A DNA stretch of 64,000 nucleotides from Carex sylvatica (Eukaryota > Streptophyta > Magnoliopsida > Poales > Cyperaceae): NCBI GenBank assembly GCA_964058845.1, contig CAXKVR010000097.1, positions 62,001 to 126,000 of the forward strand, read 5' to 3'. Every line of letters begins with the position of its first letter. Positions within the stretch are counted from its first letter, which is position 1. The position numbers were made by a program, and so were the translations under genes. Below the pieces are notes generated by a model, which ran no database searches, was not told the origin of the DNA, and saw only the letters and a program-made list of their open reading frames with translations. Shown piece after piece: positions 21,221-33,437 of this stretch.

Positions 21221-23067
21221 TTAATTCACAACTTGAGTAATAGTAACATCGGGATTTCCCTGAAATTCTGGATCATACTTGCTCTCCTCCTCGGAAGCGC
21301 TCCTTTGAAACCTTGGAGCAAATAAAGCCATTTCCTCCCTCCTGCTGTTCTTAAGCCTCCTCGCTTGTTCTATCGTTAGGCGGTAAGAAGCCCTAAGAAC
21401 ATCCAACGGCAAGGCTCGGATAGTAGATTCCTTCCCGGTTATTTTGCTCACCATAGCGTTAGGGTTTGTCTTGAACGAAACATATTCAAATTGATCTTGG
21501 TACGCCCTTTTCAGCACTGCATAATTCTGAGGGATTAACAAAATTTGTCTTTGGCGGAGCTGGCCATCAAAAACAGTTCTTCCTTGGTGATTGACAATCT
21601 GGACCCTTCCTCTTCCACCAGTCACATAAATCAAGCTATGAGCGTTGATGTTCCAATGTGGGGCAAGAACAGAATTCTACAAATACGAACAATATTTCAG
21701 TTAGTTTGAACAAATTTAGTTGCTCATTGCTTAATATACAAAAAGGGTTTCTTAGAATTACCCTTCTCAAAACAACCCGGTTGGCACTCATTTGGATGTT
21801 ATTAAGAATGGGTAACTTCTGGCTGTTGAGTATTGTGATTCTTCCGCTACGAGGGTTGTAGATATCAGCACGAGATGGATCATTAATGTTCTCCCTTATT
21901 CTCATAGTGCAGAAGTTCTCATCCAAACCATTGGTATAATTGCCCCTTCGCTCTCCCTGATATCTTTCCCCGTAAAACTCTTCCTCTTGTTGTTGTATTT
22001 TCTCCTCTTGGATCCTAGATGGTCTGAGCAATTCAAGCCCTTGCTGTACATGAACTATTTCGCCTCGCTCATCATTTAGACTCTGGAGCCTTCTCACGAG
22101 CTCCTGATTTACTCCGAGAGCCTCAGCCAAAAAGCGAGTGTCAAATCCAGTTAGGATATTTCCAGATTGTTGCTCGGTTTCATAGGATTGTCCTCCCCTC
22201 TGGTGCCTTCCAGCCAGCAGGAACTCCTTGTTCAATTCAAAGAAGTACATAAATTAGAAGTTTATTCTACAACATGAATATGCAATCAATTTTGCCCAAC
22301 ACATATGTTACGTGATAAATTAATGTTTTGTTACATCCCATACCCTGCGTCTTGGCTCAAGCTGATTGGCGCTATTGCTTATGTCAGACACAGTGACTGC
22401 AACTGCAGGGACATCACCATCATTGTAGAACCAGTGAGTAACACCTGCCGGTAAAGCAACAACATCTCCCTCACGGACACGCTGAACTTTCTGGTGTTCA
22501 TCCCGAGGCCTCTGACCCTGAGCCTCCCCTTCCTGCCTAGACTGCTCAAATTGTTGCTGGAATGATTGGTAACTTTCTGGGCACCCAGGATATACAATTC
22601 CCATTAGGCACCTTCCTGTAAATTATGTTAAACAAAATTTTGTCAAATATGGTATATATTATCTCCGAATGGTATGCAAATAAGTGCTTTGATTTGAAAT
22701 ATTATGCCTATGCAATCTCTGAGAACCCAACTTTACCTTGTTTTATGTAGACAAGAGAAGGTGCATTAGAGTAGGCAGGTAAGCAAAGGCCTCTAGGCTC
22801 GATTATGCGGCGTCTAGCAGATAGGCCAGCGCATCGAAGTTGTTCATTATTCTCATCATAGTATTCAGTGACGCCCGCCTCATGTTGCACCCGCCTTGAT
22901 GGTTCGAGTGCTTCAAGCCTCTCAAATCGACATGCCCTCTGGCCAATACCATACCCTCGTGAGGTATGCCATGGGCTCTGACCACCAACGCCAAATTGAG
23001 CTGCACATCCATGAAGCAAGACCGAAAGGCAAAGTGAAAGGGAAAGAAAGAAAGTGGAAGCTGCCAT
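21221..23067 (-). CDS. 11S globulin (legumin-type) seed storage protein, 4 exons
   Basis: Exons on the minus strand: 23067-22737, 22615-22344, 22226-21762, 21676-21221; all GT-AG and in phase, giving 507 residues, normal for the family. A signal peptide (about residues 1-23, ending CAA before QFGVG) sends it to the secretory path and protein storage vacuoles. Two cupin domains are present. The legumain cleavage site is Asn300-Gly301 in NYTNGLDENFC, splitting acidic and basic chains; Cys residues for the usual intra- and inter-chain disulphides are present. Conserved landmarks are GLCLPAYSNAP, YPGCPE, VLAPHWNINAHSLIY and VFDGQLRQRQ. The Gln/Glu-rich region before the cleavage site is the variable segment. 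Three introns at canonical legumin positions. Hexamers store nitrogen for germination, and 11S globulins of edible seeds are often allergens. No break seen. Confidence 0.97.
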
Positions 23068-23141
23068 ATCTAATTAAGTTCTCACCAGAAGATTAGTGGC
23101 TGAATTGATTACTTGGTGAAGAGAATGACAGGGCTCCTTGG

Positions 23142-23149
23142 TATTTATA
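23142..23149 (-). promoter_or_regulatory. Probable TATA box of the globulin gene
   Basis: Minus-strand TATAAATA lies 75 bp upstream of the start codon, a usual spacing for a short plant leader. Confidence 0.7.
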
Positions 23150-23340
23150 AGTGAAAAAAGTGCTTTGTTTTGGATAGACTCAGAGAAGTTGGTAAGGTCA
23201 GGACAAAATGACTTTAACAGAATTATATTGTGGTGGAGATTATTATCACAAACAAGCGATTCTCCGCGTATTTTTCTATTGAAAAGCAAAGAAATATTGA
23301 TCATATCAAATATAAGCTTCCTAAATAATGCAGAGAATTC

Positions 23341-23346
23341 CACGTG
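23341..23346 (-). promoter_or_regulatory. G-box/ABRE-like CACGTG upstream of the globulin gene
   Basis: CCACGTGTCC context about 275 bp upstream of the start codon. Such bZIP sites are typical of ABA-responsive, seed-expressed promoters. No RY (CATGCATG) element was noticed nearby, so this is suggestive only. Confidence 0.5.
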
Positions 23347-23362
23347 TCCTTCTTCATCATGA

Positions 23363-24999
23363 AAATTACGAAAAGAATTCTTAAAGGTTCAATCTTGCTG
23401 AAAAAACATGTGGGAAAAGCTAATCTCTTTTGGACGCTAATAAAAAGGTTGGTGAAGTGTAAATGATTGAAATTAATCTATACTTGATCATGATAACTAA
23501 GAAATCTGTCATTTTTTTTTCCAAATACTCAATTATCCAATTTCATTTGCCCATTAAACATTCCTAGTTAATAATAAAAAGAGTAGGAAATGACACATTG
23601 ATGGCGGGAGGTTTAGTTCTCATGGCTGAATTAAAGACGGCACCAGAAAGAATTTTAATGAAATCAGTGTCCCCCGAACCCTAATTAATTATTATAATTA
23701 AAATGCTATTTTTATTGTTATAGTGCAATTTAGTTTTGTCATTCCTTTGGAACCGGCCCAATTGAGAGAAACTATGTATAGATTTTCATGATTATTTATC
23801 TTCTTATTTAAAATTAATTGTGAACAAATTAATTGTTTCATAATTTAAATTTTTTGGGAAGTTTTCTTGTAGATACTAGTAAAATTTTCTTGGATATGCC
23901 TTGTTAATGATTTGCAAAGCAAATTTGTACCATTCCCATGTTATATCTAAATCTGTGTGTTCAAGTACTTCATAGTTTTATCTTTCGGTTGCTTAGGCTT
24001 AAGTTGGCCTTAAATCTGCTTCAATCAAAAAGTGTTGAAATTAAACACTACAACACCTTCTTTTATTTCTTTTATTTTATGAGGGTAAAGTGGAAATTAT
24101 GAATTTAGGAGGTTGAATGATTTAATAATAATAAAAAAAATTAATGAATTGGGAATGTACGTAAGATTTTGCAACTTTGAAGGGTAAATATGATATTACA
24201 AACTTTTAAGTAGTAATACGTAATATTGAAGTTTTTCAGGGAGATACACGAAATTCTGTTAGATTAAACAAGTCCAATTATTTTCCTAGTTCGTATAAAA
24301 ACCAGTCAGTGGTCCTATTATGCCCGGTTCGGCGGACGTTACTGTGTCGTTATTCCACCGATGAAGTCACCGCCGCCGATCAATTTTTTTCTATTATTTT
24401 AATATAAAACAAACTTTTAGCAAAAATCATTAATCTGATTCTGATTCCATGATGCAAGTATCCGATCCTGATTTCGATTTCGAGTTTCAAAACCATGCGT
24501 CTTACTCTCAGTCACCAATGAATAAATTAAGACGCCAAATGCCAATAAATGAAGCGAGTGCAATAAAAATGAAATAATTTGAGATCAAATGAAACGAGGG
24601 GCGACGGCATTGGCATGCTCTCCTGTTTTTGTTTCTTGTAGTTCCCCTTTTCTCTATCTCATGAGAAGAGGCAGCGGAGAGATAGCGTTGAACTCTTTCT
24701 TTCCATCCCTTTAATTTCTTCCCTTGTTTTGTTACCAATTACCAAAGCCCACTCGGCCACTCCTCGCCAAGCATTTCTCCACCTTTCATGATTTCATCCT
24801 CCCGCTGCTTTCCTTGCTCCCCATAATTTAATTAATTCAATTGGTTTATTATGGATTCTCAATTCTGATTCCCTATTATCGTACTTACAGTATACTGAAT
24901 CAGACTTTGAATTACAATTGGAGCATTCTGGACTGGATTTGATTCGATTTGCCAGGCAAAGAATAGGATAGAATAGAATTATAAAATATATATGTATTG
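23363..24999. other. Intergenic between divergent globulin and DUF604 genes
   Basis: Contains the upstream regions of both genes. A dispersed repeat end (GGTAAATATGATATTA...GAAATTC) lies near 24182-24256; similar words recur near 47131 and 63866. A GC-richer patch near 24320-24385 may belong to the DUF604 promoter. Confidence 0.5.
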
Positions 25000-27900
25000 A
25001 TGATGATGAAGGTATGGCAATGGCAATGGCACCTCTCTGCCGCTTCTTCCTCGACCTCCTTAGAGAAGCGTCAGCGCCACTGCATCTTAACCACCACTGT
25101 ATGCTTTCTGATTCTGGCCTCTTGCACAATGGTCACTTACACCGCCTTATTCTCTGACCAACTGCAGCTGCCCTGGACAAACCCCTGCACCCTCTGCCCC
25201 TCTGCTCTCTACAACCCCAATCAACTTTTGCTTAGCCCTGCATCACCCTCCTCCGACCCCACAGACCTCTCCCACATAGTTTTTGCCATAGGTGGCTCTG
25301 CCAAGACATGGGACCGGAGATGCGCCTACACTGAGCTCTGGTGGCGACACAACCACACAAGAGGCCACGTCTGGCTTGACCAGGCACCAATAGGCATCTG
25401 GCATGACACAAGCCCGCCTTACAGGATATCTCGCAACATGTCTCATTACGGGAACCGGACATCAGCATCTCGAATTGCTTATGTTGTGGTAGAGGCCTAC
25501 CAGCTGGTGTTATCGTCACCAGAAAAGGAGAAAGTGCGGTGGTTTGTGATGGGGGATGACGACACAGTGTTTTTTGTAGAGAATCTAATAGGGGTGCTGC
25601 AGAAATATGACCATGAGCAGATGTACTATGTGGGGATGCCATCGGAGAGCGTTGAGCAAGATGTGATGCATAGTTACGGGATGGCATTCAGCGGAGGAGG
25701 CTTCGCCATCAGCTACCCGGCCGTAGCTGAGTTGGCTGGGGTCATGGACACCTGTCTTGAAAGGTATGCCTCCTTCTATGGCAGCAACCAGCGAATCCAT
25801 TCATGTCTCGCCGAGCTCGGCATTCCCCTCACTCGCGAACCCGGCTTCCACCAGGTATATATGAATTCATTCATGTTACATGTACCATTATTGTCTCACC
25901 TATGTAGCTATATATATTGCATACATGGTTGTTATCATTACTCATTACTGATGCATGCATGCATAATTAGAAAAGAAAATGGCGGCTGGTGATTTTCAAG
26001 GAACAAACATCAACATATAATTAGTTTGATTTTTTTTTTAAGTTTATTTTAGAAATTGTGCAGCATATTCTAAGCAGCAACATGGATACGATAATTAATA
26101 TCAATCGATGATATACATTATGAAGAGACCACTATTAATTGAAGAGGAAATCATCAATTGCTTTTTCGTTGACTAATCGAGAAATAATATTAAAAATTAG
26201 GTCCCAAATTTGCGGGCTCTCCTGGTTCAGAATTCAGATACTGCTTTCTGAATTCAAACTTTCCGCCGTGCCTCGTGGCACATACCCGCCGCGACTAGTG
26301 ACCTAAATGTCGCGTGTAGCTGTTGCCTGTTGTTGATGTTCAGATCCAACTAATAACGAGTCTTACTAAAAAATAAGGAGGCTTTCACTTTGGGCCCAAT
26401 TAAGGTCTATGGCTATATTTGGTTGTGGACTAAACAGTGGAATAAGGGTTTTAGGCGTCACTTATTCCATCAAACGTGATTTAATTGAGCCGGATTAAGA
26501 TGGAATAAGTTGATCTTTAGGCCGGACTAAATTGACCTAAACTAAATCATCTTTTTAGGTGATTTAATTTTAATTAAGTATGAGCCCTAATTTTTTATTA
26601 TTTTTATTAATTTTAATCACTTTTTAGAAAATATAAAATAAGCAAAAAAAATTTATTTAATATAAAAAAACTTATAACTTTATCAATTATAGAATCAATA
26701 TTTTTTTTAAATAGCATAATTTTCTAAATCAACAAAATATGCAATCTAAAAAATAATTAAATAAAATATTTTTTAAATTGTACTACAAAATAATAAATGT
26801 TTTGTTCATCAACCTAACACATTTTTGACAAATAAATTAGTACACATATAACTTTAATTAAATAAGATTCATTAAATACAATGTGCTTCTCTAAGATATA
26901 TAATTAATTTATACATAACTCGTTTTCTTGTAAAAAAAATTTCAATCAAAATGAAAAAAAAAAATACAAAGAATAGTTTTATTATTGTTATTACAAATTT
27001 TGTAGGACAAAATGATTTGTAATATCAAATCATGCCTTAAGCCATCAAATTCTTATCAAACAATGAATAATTTAAGTCAAGGTATAACTTTAGATATCAA
27101 CTAAACATAAATAATTTAGATCGGTCTAAGTTGGAATAACCAAGTTAGACCTCATTAACTTTAGTCCACAACCAAACATGACCTATATTCATAGTACACG
27201 ACTAGGTTCGATTGTGTAAGCCTAATTAAGGCCTGTGGGGACGTATCAAAATAAATGCATTCTTTACATTTCAATATGCTATATAAACAATGAAAGATTT
27301 CAAATTTAATATATATATATTGGTTTTTTTTTTTACATATATAAATAGAAACGAAATGAAAAAATAAACAATTGTAAGTAATTACATATAGAGTTTGGTT
27401 TGATTATCAATTGCAATTGCAGGTGGACGTGAGAGGAGAGATATATGGGATGCTGGCAGCCCACCCAATTGCGCCACTGGTATCACTCCACCACCTGGAT
27501 TACGTGAAACCCATCATCCCCAACAGGCCCGGGCGGCTGGAGTCGCTGCAGTCCCTCTTCTCTGCATACCGAGTCAACCCGGCTCGGATCCTACAGCAGA
27601 CCTTCTGCTATGATGCGGGTGCAGGGGTGGTGCTATCAGTGTCAGTATCGTGGGGGTACACAGTTCAGGTTTACCCCAGTGTGCGACGCCCACATGAGCT
27701 GGAGACCCCCATGCAGACCTTCAAGACGTGGAGCTCTTCCAGTAACGGGCCCTTCATCTTCAAGACTCGTCTATCTCAAGACCCCTGCGCCCGCCCTTTC
27801 ATCTACTTTTTCAACCGGGTGCTGCACAACCGGACAGAGACCTCCCTCACCCAGTACACCAGTGACAGCACCAATACTCATCATACTCAGGCTCAAGGGG

Positions 27901-29715
27901 ATGCTAAGGCTAAGGCCATGTGCAACAACAAGGGCTTCTCTGCGGCCTCTCGCATTCGCATTGTCAGGGTTCTTGCACCAAAGATGGATCCTTTCTTGTG
28001 GAAACAGGTGCCTATAGCTACTTAGCCGAAATTTTTATTAATACCCTAAAATTCTATTAAATTACTCAATCTATCCAATTTTGTACAGAATCTCGAAATA
28101 TGCCCTGTCCGATTAATAATTGACTGGAAAGTTTACTCCTGTCCGATTATTTAATAACCGGACTCAAGAATTTTGCATTATTTGTTGTGTCCGGTTAATA
28201 ATTAACCGGATTGAGTTTGTGTTTCTTTTTATTTTTAAACATAAATTTTTTAAATTTTTTATTTTTTATATTGAAATATTAGAAATGTTGAATATATTTC
28301 TTTAAAAATAGATGAAAAATAATATAATTTGATTTATTAGAAAGACTGCAACAGGATCAACATTTCTCAGATCGAATTTTTCGCAGCTGTAAGAAAGAAT
28401 TAATATATTTCTTTATGTGCTATTGGAAAAAAATAAAAATACTTGGATTCTGAGTTATTGATCCCGGTTAAAAAGTCACTTCTAGATAAATATAGAAAAG
28501 ATTGTCATCCTAGTACATTTAATTTATAAAAAGTTGTATTTATTTTTGAAGAAAAACATAAATTTTAAATTATTTAATGATTGTTATTCAAAAAGAATTT
28601 TCAAAATAGATAAAACTTTTTATCAATTAAATGTACTAGAAGGATCACAATATTTTATGTATTACCTAGAAGTGACTTTTAAACCGGGATCAATAACTCG
28701 GAATCTAAGCATTTTATTTTTTTCCAATAACACATAAAGAAATATATTAATTTTTCTTAAAACAGCAAAAAATCTGATTTGAAAAATATTGATCCGGGTT
28801 ATTTTTTGTAGTCTTTCTAATAAATTAAATTATATTGTATTCCATCTATTTTCAAAAAAATATATTCAACATTTCTAATATTTCAATATAAAAAATTAAA
28901 AAAAATTATGTTGAAAAAAAAAAACCACAAAACTCAATCCGGTTAATTATTAACTGGACAAAACAAATGATGCAAAATTCTTGAGTCCGGTTATTAAATA
29001 ACCGGACAGGAGCAAACTTTCCGGTCAATTATTAACCGGACGAATATCACAGATTCGGTCAAGTATTAACCGGAAAGAAAAAAGCTGTCTGGTTATTTAT
29101 TAACTGGACATGACAGAAAATGAATTCTTTTGCGAAATAGAGTAGATTTAGTAATTCATTTGAAATTTTAGGTATTAATATAAATTTCGGGCTACTTAAG
29201 CACCTAAATTTAACATACTAGCTATCAATTTAAACTAATTGGCAAATTGACAATTGAATTGTAATGTAAATTTAATAATTTGATTGATATATATATATAT
29301 ATATGAGAAGGGTTCAAATGCACTCAAATTTTTGTGCACCCAAATGCATCTTATCTTTCAAATTATTTTTCTCTGTTTTCAAAATCCAAATAGTCAATCC
29401 GAACGTTAGATGCGATCTATATATTAAGATGTGCTTGGAGACCAAATTTTACATTTTTTAGAATTTTTTTACTATTTTTTTAGATTTATTGAAAATTGCT
29501 GTTTTTAGCAAATCTGAACCATAAAAAAACAGCGATTTTCAATAAATCTAAAAAAATAGTAAAAAAATTCCAAAAAATATAAAATTTAGTATCCAAGCAC
29601 ATCTTAATATATAGATCGCATCTAACGGTTCGGATTAACTGTTTTGACTTTGAAAACAGAGATAAAAGATAAGGTGTATTTGGGTGCACAAAAATTTGAA
29701 TGCATTTGAACCCTC

Positions 29716-29756
<41 letters not shown>

Positions 29757-29881
29757 GATAGGCTCCGCGAAGGCATTGCTGTACGGCTCGAAGAACAAAA
29801 TGGGGGAGGATGTTGGAGGTGCAAATCAAGTACTGCAGTCCCGGCGAGTTTACGATGCTCTCTATAATTTCAAAATTTTAG
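25000..29881 (+). CDS. DUF604 / Fringe-like glycosyltransferase-related protein, 3 exons
   Basis: Exons 25000-25854, 27423-28007 and 29762-29881, all GT-AG and phase 0, give 519 residues. The start is the first of three Met codons. A short basic-aromatic cytosolic tail and one membrane segment (about 28-50) make a type II Golgi topology. IVFAIGGSAKTWDRR, FVMGDDDTVFF (DDD at 186-188, metal/sugar-nucleotide type) and SGGGFAISYP mark the GT31-like fold. Exon 2 has FHQVDVRGEIYGMLAAHP and PLVSLHHLDYVKPI; exon 3 has the typical C-terminal APRRHCC plus a final beta-rich tail. The substrate is unknown; the family is annotated as putative beta-1,3-glycosyltransferases. Both introns are full of transposons, and both borders of intron 2 touch inverted-repeat elements. 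Without the small exon 3 the protein would end ten bases into intron 2 sequence. Confidence 0.93.
26411..27183. mobile_element. PIF/Harbinger-like non-autonomous element in DUF604 intron 1
   Basis: Inverted termini GGCTATATTTGGTTGTGG and (reverse) GGTCATGTTTGGTTGTGG bound a 773-bp AT-rich segment. Both ends are flanked by TAT. The GG(G/T)CATGTTTGGTT type terminus is typical of PIF/Harbinger MITEs, though the expected TWA target site is not exact. Inside each end, related words about AATAA and GATTTAATT recur in inverted order. No coding capacity. Confidence 0.7.
28007..29204. mobile_element. 1.2-kb foldback element in DUF604 intron 2
   Basis: A long imperfect palindrome with its centre near 28574. 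Outer ends pair GGTGC...CCGAAATTT (left) with AAATTTCGGGCTACTTAAGCACC (right). Arms carry about eight copies of a 20-22 bp box that is itself palindromic (GTCCGGTTAATAATTAACCGGA type), for example near 28107, 28139, 28190, 28937, 28985, 29022 and 29088. The right arm has about 60 bp not matched on the left. No coding capacity and no clear target duplication. The left terminus coincides with the exon 2 donor (CAG|GTGCC). Confidence 0.8.
29305..29718. mobile_element. Palindromic MULE-type MITE (hairpin core family), copy a
   Basis: Nearly whole-length palindrome. Termini are GAGAAGGGTTCAAATGCA and, reversed, GAGGAGGGTTCAAATGCA; both sides are flanked by (TA)n, compatible with a 9-bp target duplication. 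The inner core (AAATTTTACATTTTTT, CTTGGAGACC, GATTTATTGAAAAT) is shared with seven other copies in the window. It ends 43 bp before the DUF604 exon 3 acceptor. Confidence 0.85.
29719..29754. repeat. (TA)n microsatellite before DUF604 exon 3
   Basis: About 36 bp of TA repeat lies between the hairpin element and the acceptor ATGATAG|GC. It replaces the usual pyrimidine-rich tract of this intron. Confidence 0.85.
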
Positions 29882-30038
29882 TTATGTATATAGAAATTTA
29901 GTAGAATTTTTTTTTTTAAAACATGTTAACCCTCGTCACAAAATATGATTTCAAAATGCTTTGAGATTCGTGCTAAGTTAGAAAAAAAACAATTTTAGAC
30001 CATTCTATTCAATTGTACTCAGTCAGGTAACCTGAGAG

Positions 30039-30431
30039 TAGAGTGGGAAAAATGGCACGCCGGAGCCGGTTCTGTCACGAAACGGCACGGCACGGATGTC
30101 AGATACGTGCTGTGCCTCGCGTGTCCCGTGCCGTGACCATTCGCGTACCGTGACCAATTGTTAGCAAAGAAGACACGGCACGGCACGGAACACGGCACGA
30201 CACGGCACGACACGGCACGAAGCACGGCACGGCACGGAACGGGAGACTAGGAGCACCGATTTGGTCATGGCATGACTTGATCACGGCACGTGAGTCACAG
30301 CACTACTTGGTCACGGCACGCGAGTCACGGCATGACTCGCGTGCCGTAACCACCCCTCATAATTTTAGTCACGGCACGGCATGGCACGTGACCAAAATCA
30401 CAGCACGGCACGGCACGTTTTTTCCACACTA
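30039..30431. mobile_element. hAT-like element made of CGGCACG-type repeats
   Basis: An exact 8-bp target duplication CCTGAGAG (30031-30038 and 30432-30439) flanks 393 bp with short inverted ends TAGAGTGGGAAAAA and TAGTGTGGAAAAAA. The interior is GC-rich and built of degenerate CGGCACG and GTGACC units, able to fold on itself. The 8-bp duplication places it with hAT. It resembles simple-sequence hAT derivatives known from Arabidopsis (SIMPLEHAT type). Confidence 0.85.
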
Positions 30432-30439
30432 CCTGAGAG

Positions 30440-31151
30440 GATGTGAATTCTCGTGTGCCCCCACAATAGGATAGGTTAGATTGCTATTGTGTAAGTTGAT
30501 TTGGACCAATTTTGTGCGGTCAATTATATGGAAAAGTTCATACAATCTTGTGTGAGTCCGTATCACCAGGTACTTAGGTAATTTATACAAACGGACGGTT
30601 CAGATTAATCTCAGTCGAATCAAAATCTGTTGTTTATAAAAACTATATATAGAGGGATCTCTTGAATTGAGATTCATGTCAAGTTAAAACAACAGTCCGT
30701 GAATTGCGTACTTGGGGGATCCGAATTCATCTTGTGTTCCCCCCCGTTGGGTAATTAATATTTAGTTTGAAATTTTCTCATATTGTGAGTATACATATTA
30801 AATTCTACAACTTCATATATTTATTAAAAAAAAAAATCGTTATACTTTAGAGATTTTACTATAAGAATGAAATAGTATCTGCAAAAGTAAAAAGTGACTA
30901 TTTATAAAGATACACTGATAAAAAAATACTATTTTTTAGCGATATAAATATCTACAACGATACCTTCACAAATACTCTCATAGATACTATATCATTCTTA
31001 TATTAAATATTTATTTCAGTGTGATTAAATATGTGTACAGTTGAAATTCATCATTCAAAATTTTACTATGCATTTTGGCGCATAGGTCTATGGTATAAAT
31101 AAATATTTTTGTTTCAAAAATTCTAGCAATCGATTCTAACAGTTTAACATA
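30440..31151. other. Intergenic, no gene seen
   Basis: Short near-direct repeat of GAATTCTCGTGTGCCCCC type at about 30446 and 30722 suggests an old element, but no boundaries could be set. Confidence 0.45.
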
Positions 31152-33234
31152 GGAAAATTTTACAAATTGTCCATCCTCTAAACAAAATCAAACAAAATAC
31201 CTTCTCACTAAATTTATTGACAAAATGCCCTTGTGGGCCCAAAGTTCCCTTCCCTTCCTCTCTCCCTTCTCTCTCTCCCAGTTACTCTCTTTCCCTCATT
31301 CTCTACACGTTAATTACTCATCTCCTGGAAGCTTTTTAATTTAAAAACTTTTAATTTATTTCTCTTTCTTCAAAATCTTCGTTTCTATTCCGCACCGCCC
31401 GTCTCTCCTCCGCTGCTCTGCACCGTGCCACTATCTCTTCTCTGCACCGCTCCATTGGCTCTCCTCTGCACTTACTTTTCCCCTCTTTGACTCGTCTCCT
31501 CCCCAGTGCCTCTCCTCTGCACATAGCCCAACTGCTGTAGGTTTGTTCTCCTCCCCTTAAGCCTTGAGCAGCATGATACATCGCCTCCTAAACTCCCTGC
31601 TGCAAAGAGAATAATAATTCATATAATAGTTGAATCGTAGGTTTTTTTTATTTCCCTTAATTTTTGAGCTTGTAAGTTACTTTATCTAAATATGCAACAA
31701 TTGGGAAGTGTGAACAAATTAATAAGACAATTCCAAGTTCAGGCACGGGGCTTGATTATTTATAGTCTTTTATTCCTAAATTTATGAATTTATGTTATAA
31801 GTCGTATAAAATAGTAGTAATAGTATTTGCACAAAGTTATACATTGATAACTAGAATGATGTTTAAAATACCTTTCAAGGTAAGAACCTTTTTTGGTTAG
31901 CCATTCAAAACAAAATTCTCAAACAAGAAAAACGAATGTCTAGAGGATGCAATATTACACCGGGATGCAGACTTTGTTTGAACCAAACAGTGGAGACTAG
32001 GGACCATATATTGGGCTCATGTACATATATAAGAAATTTCTGGACAATTATGTGTGGAGAAATAGGTGTGACACTTACTGGTACGGTACCAACTGCTGGT
32101 ATGGTACCAGTCATCAATACATACTACTCACATCAAACAGCAGAATCGACAGATGACAGCATGACAACATTGCCTTCTGAATCGGCAGTCATGCAATTTT
32201 TCATATGATAGTACATATAATATACAAATTTCTTCAATACATTGCCCTCTGAAAATACCATATACAATATACAAATTATAATTTCATGTTTTATGTAATA
32301 GTTTCATGTTTTATGTTTTTTCTTGCTAACAAGTGATGGTATGTGTTAAATAAGCTGATCAAAATAGGAAAAAGAATGTGTCATACAATATAGTATAGAT
32401 TAACTAAAATTAATATTAATGCAAAATACAAGACAATTTTCCTAAGCTGTTATGTATTTTTGAACAAGAATCATTATGGATACATTTTTCTTCAAATTAC
32501 ATTAATTAAAGTTAAATTAGTCATCAAAGATTGTTTCAAGAATATGTTGTGTGTAGGAATAAAAGGTTATTTACATCATATACATTATACAAATTCCATT
32601 TATAAAGATCGATGAAAATACAATATATAAATTCCATTTACAACAATTGTTAAAAGAATTAAGATGTGTTTATCTAATAACAAAATAAACTAATACCATA
32701 TTATGTATGTGTTTATCTAATAACATCCTTCATTAAAAACATTTTATACTACATATGTTATATGCAATATAAGAGTGTTGGAAAGAAATATAAGTCGTTT
32801 GCATTAAATAAATTTTATATTTAATATATAAGACTTTACAAATCTGTAAATTATTTGAGACATTAGAAAATTTTTATGTAAGTTATATGTCTAACATGAC
32901 ACTGTTTTGATTTGATGTTATTAAAAATAAATTATATCTACCAAATTAAATGTGGTATGAGAAAGTTAACAATAATGAAGCCTTTTTTCATTTAGTACTT
33001 TATAAAATAAAATAAAAATATTTGCAAAAAAAAAAAGTTTTCAAATTAAAAAGCCCACAGGAGAGGTGAGTAATTAAAGTGGAGAGAGAAAGGAAGTGAG
33101 TAACATGGAGAGAGAGAGGGGGGAGAGGAAGGGAAGGGAAGTTTGGGGTCCACAATGGCATTTTGACAAGAAATTTAGTAAGGAGGTATTTTGTTTGATC
33201 TTTTCAAAAGGAAGGGCAATTTGTAAAATTTTCC
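31152..33234. mobile_element. Long-TIR (MULE-like) element, 2.1 kb, carrying a LINE fragment
   Basis: Inverted repeats of about 215 bp: 31152-31365 and 33022-33234. The outer ends read GGAAAATTTTACAAATTG; both arms share the CT-rich stretch CTTCCCTTCCCTTCCTCTC, TTAATTACTCA and GCTTTTTAATTT. Long TIRs with GGRAAAAT ends fit Mutator-like elements. No 9-bp target duplication is visible and no transposase was found. The interior carries a fragment of a LINE protein at 31856-32208; the rest is AT-rich. Confidence 0.75.
31856..32208 (+). pseudogene. LINE zinc-binding (zf-RVT) fragment inside the long-TIR element
   Basis: One frame reads KIPFKVRTFFWLAIQNKIL, then CRLCLNQTVETRDHILGSC, matching the C-terminal zinc-binding domain of plant non-LTR reverse transcriptases (K.FLWLA...C..C....E...H....C). 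The continuation to the stop at 32206-32208 has no recognisable match. No reverse transcriptase core is present. Confidence 0.75.
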
Positions 33235-33437
33235 TTCCATTTGCATTCATTTGTGCATGCACCTTTAAAATTCATGCGGTTGAATCTGAGCTCGAATATA
33301 TTACTGCTAATCAAACAGTTTTGAATATATTACTGCTAATCGAACGATTTCAGATGGGTAATGGACCGAATTTGGTCCGAGGCCCAACGAAACGACTTTG
33401 TATCCTGTAATTACCAGCCACATCAACTTCAAATTCG

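Noticed and set aside
25232..25800. Minus-strand frames of up to 151 codons opposite DUF604 exon 1
   Set aside because: Antisense shadows of a GC-rich exon with clear sense-strand homology.
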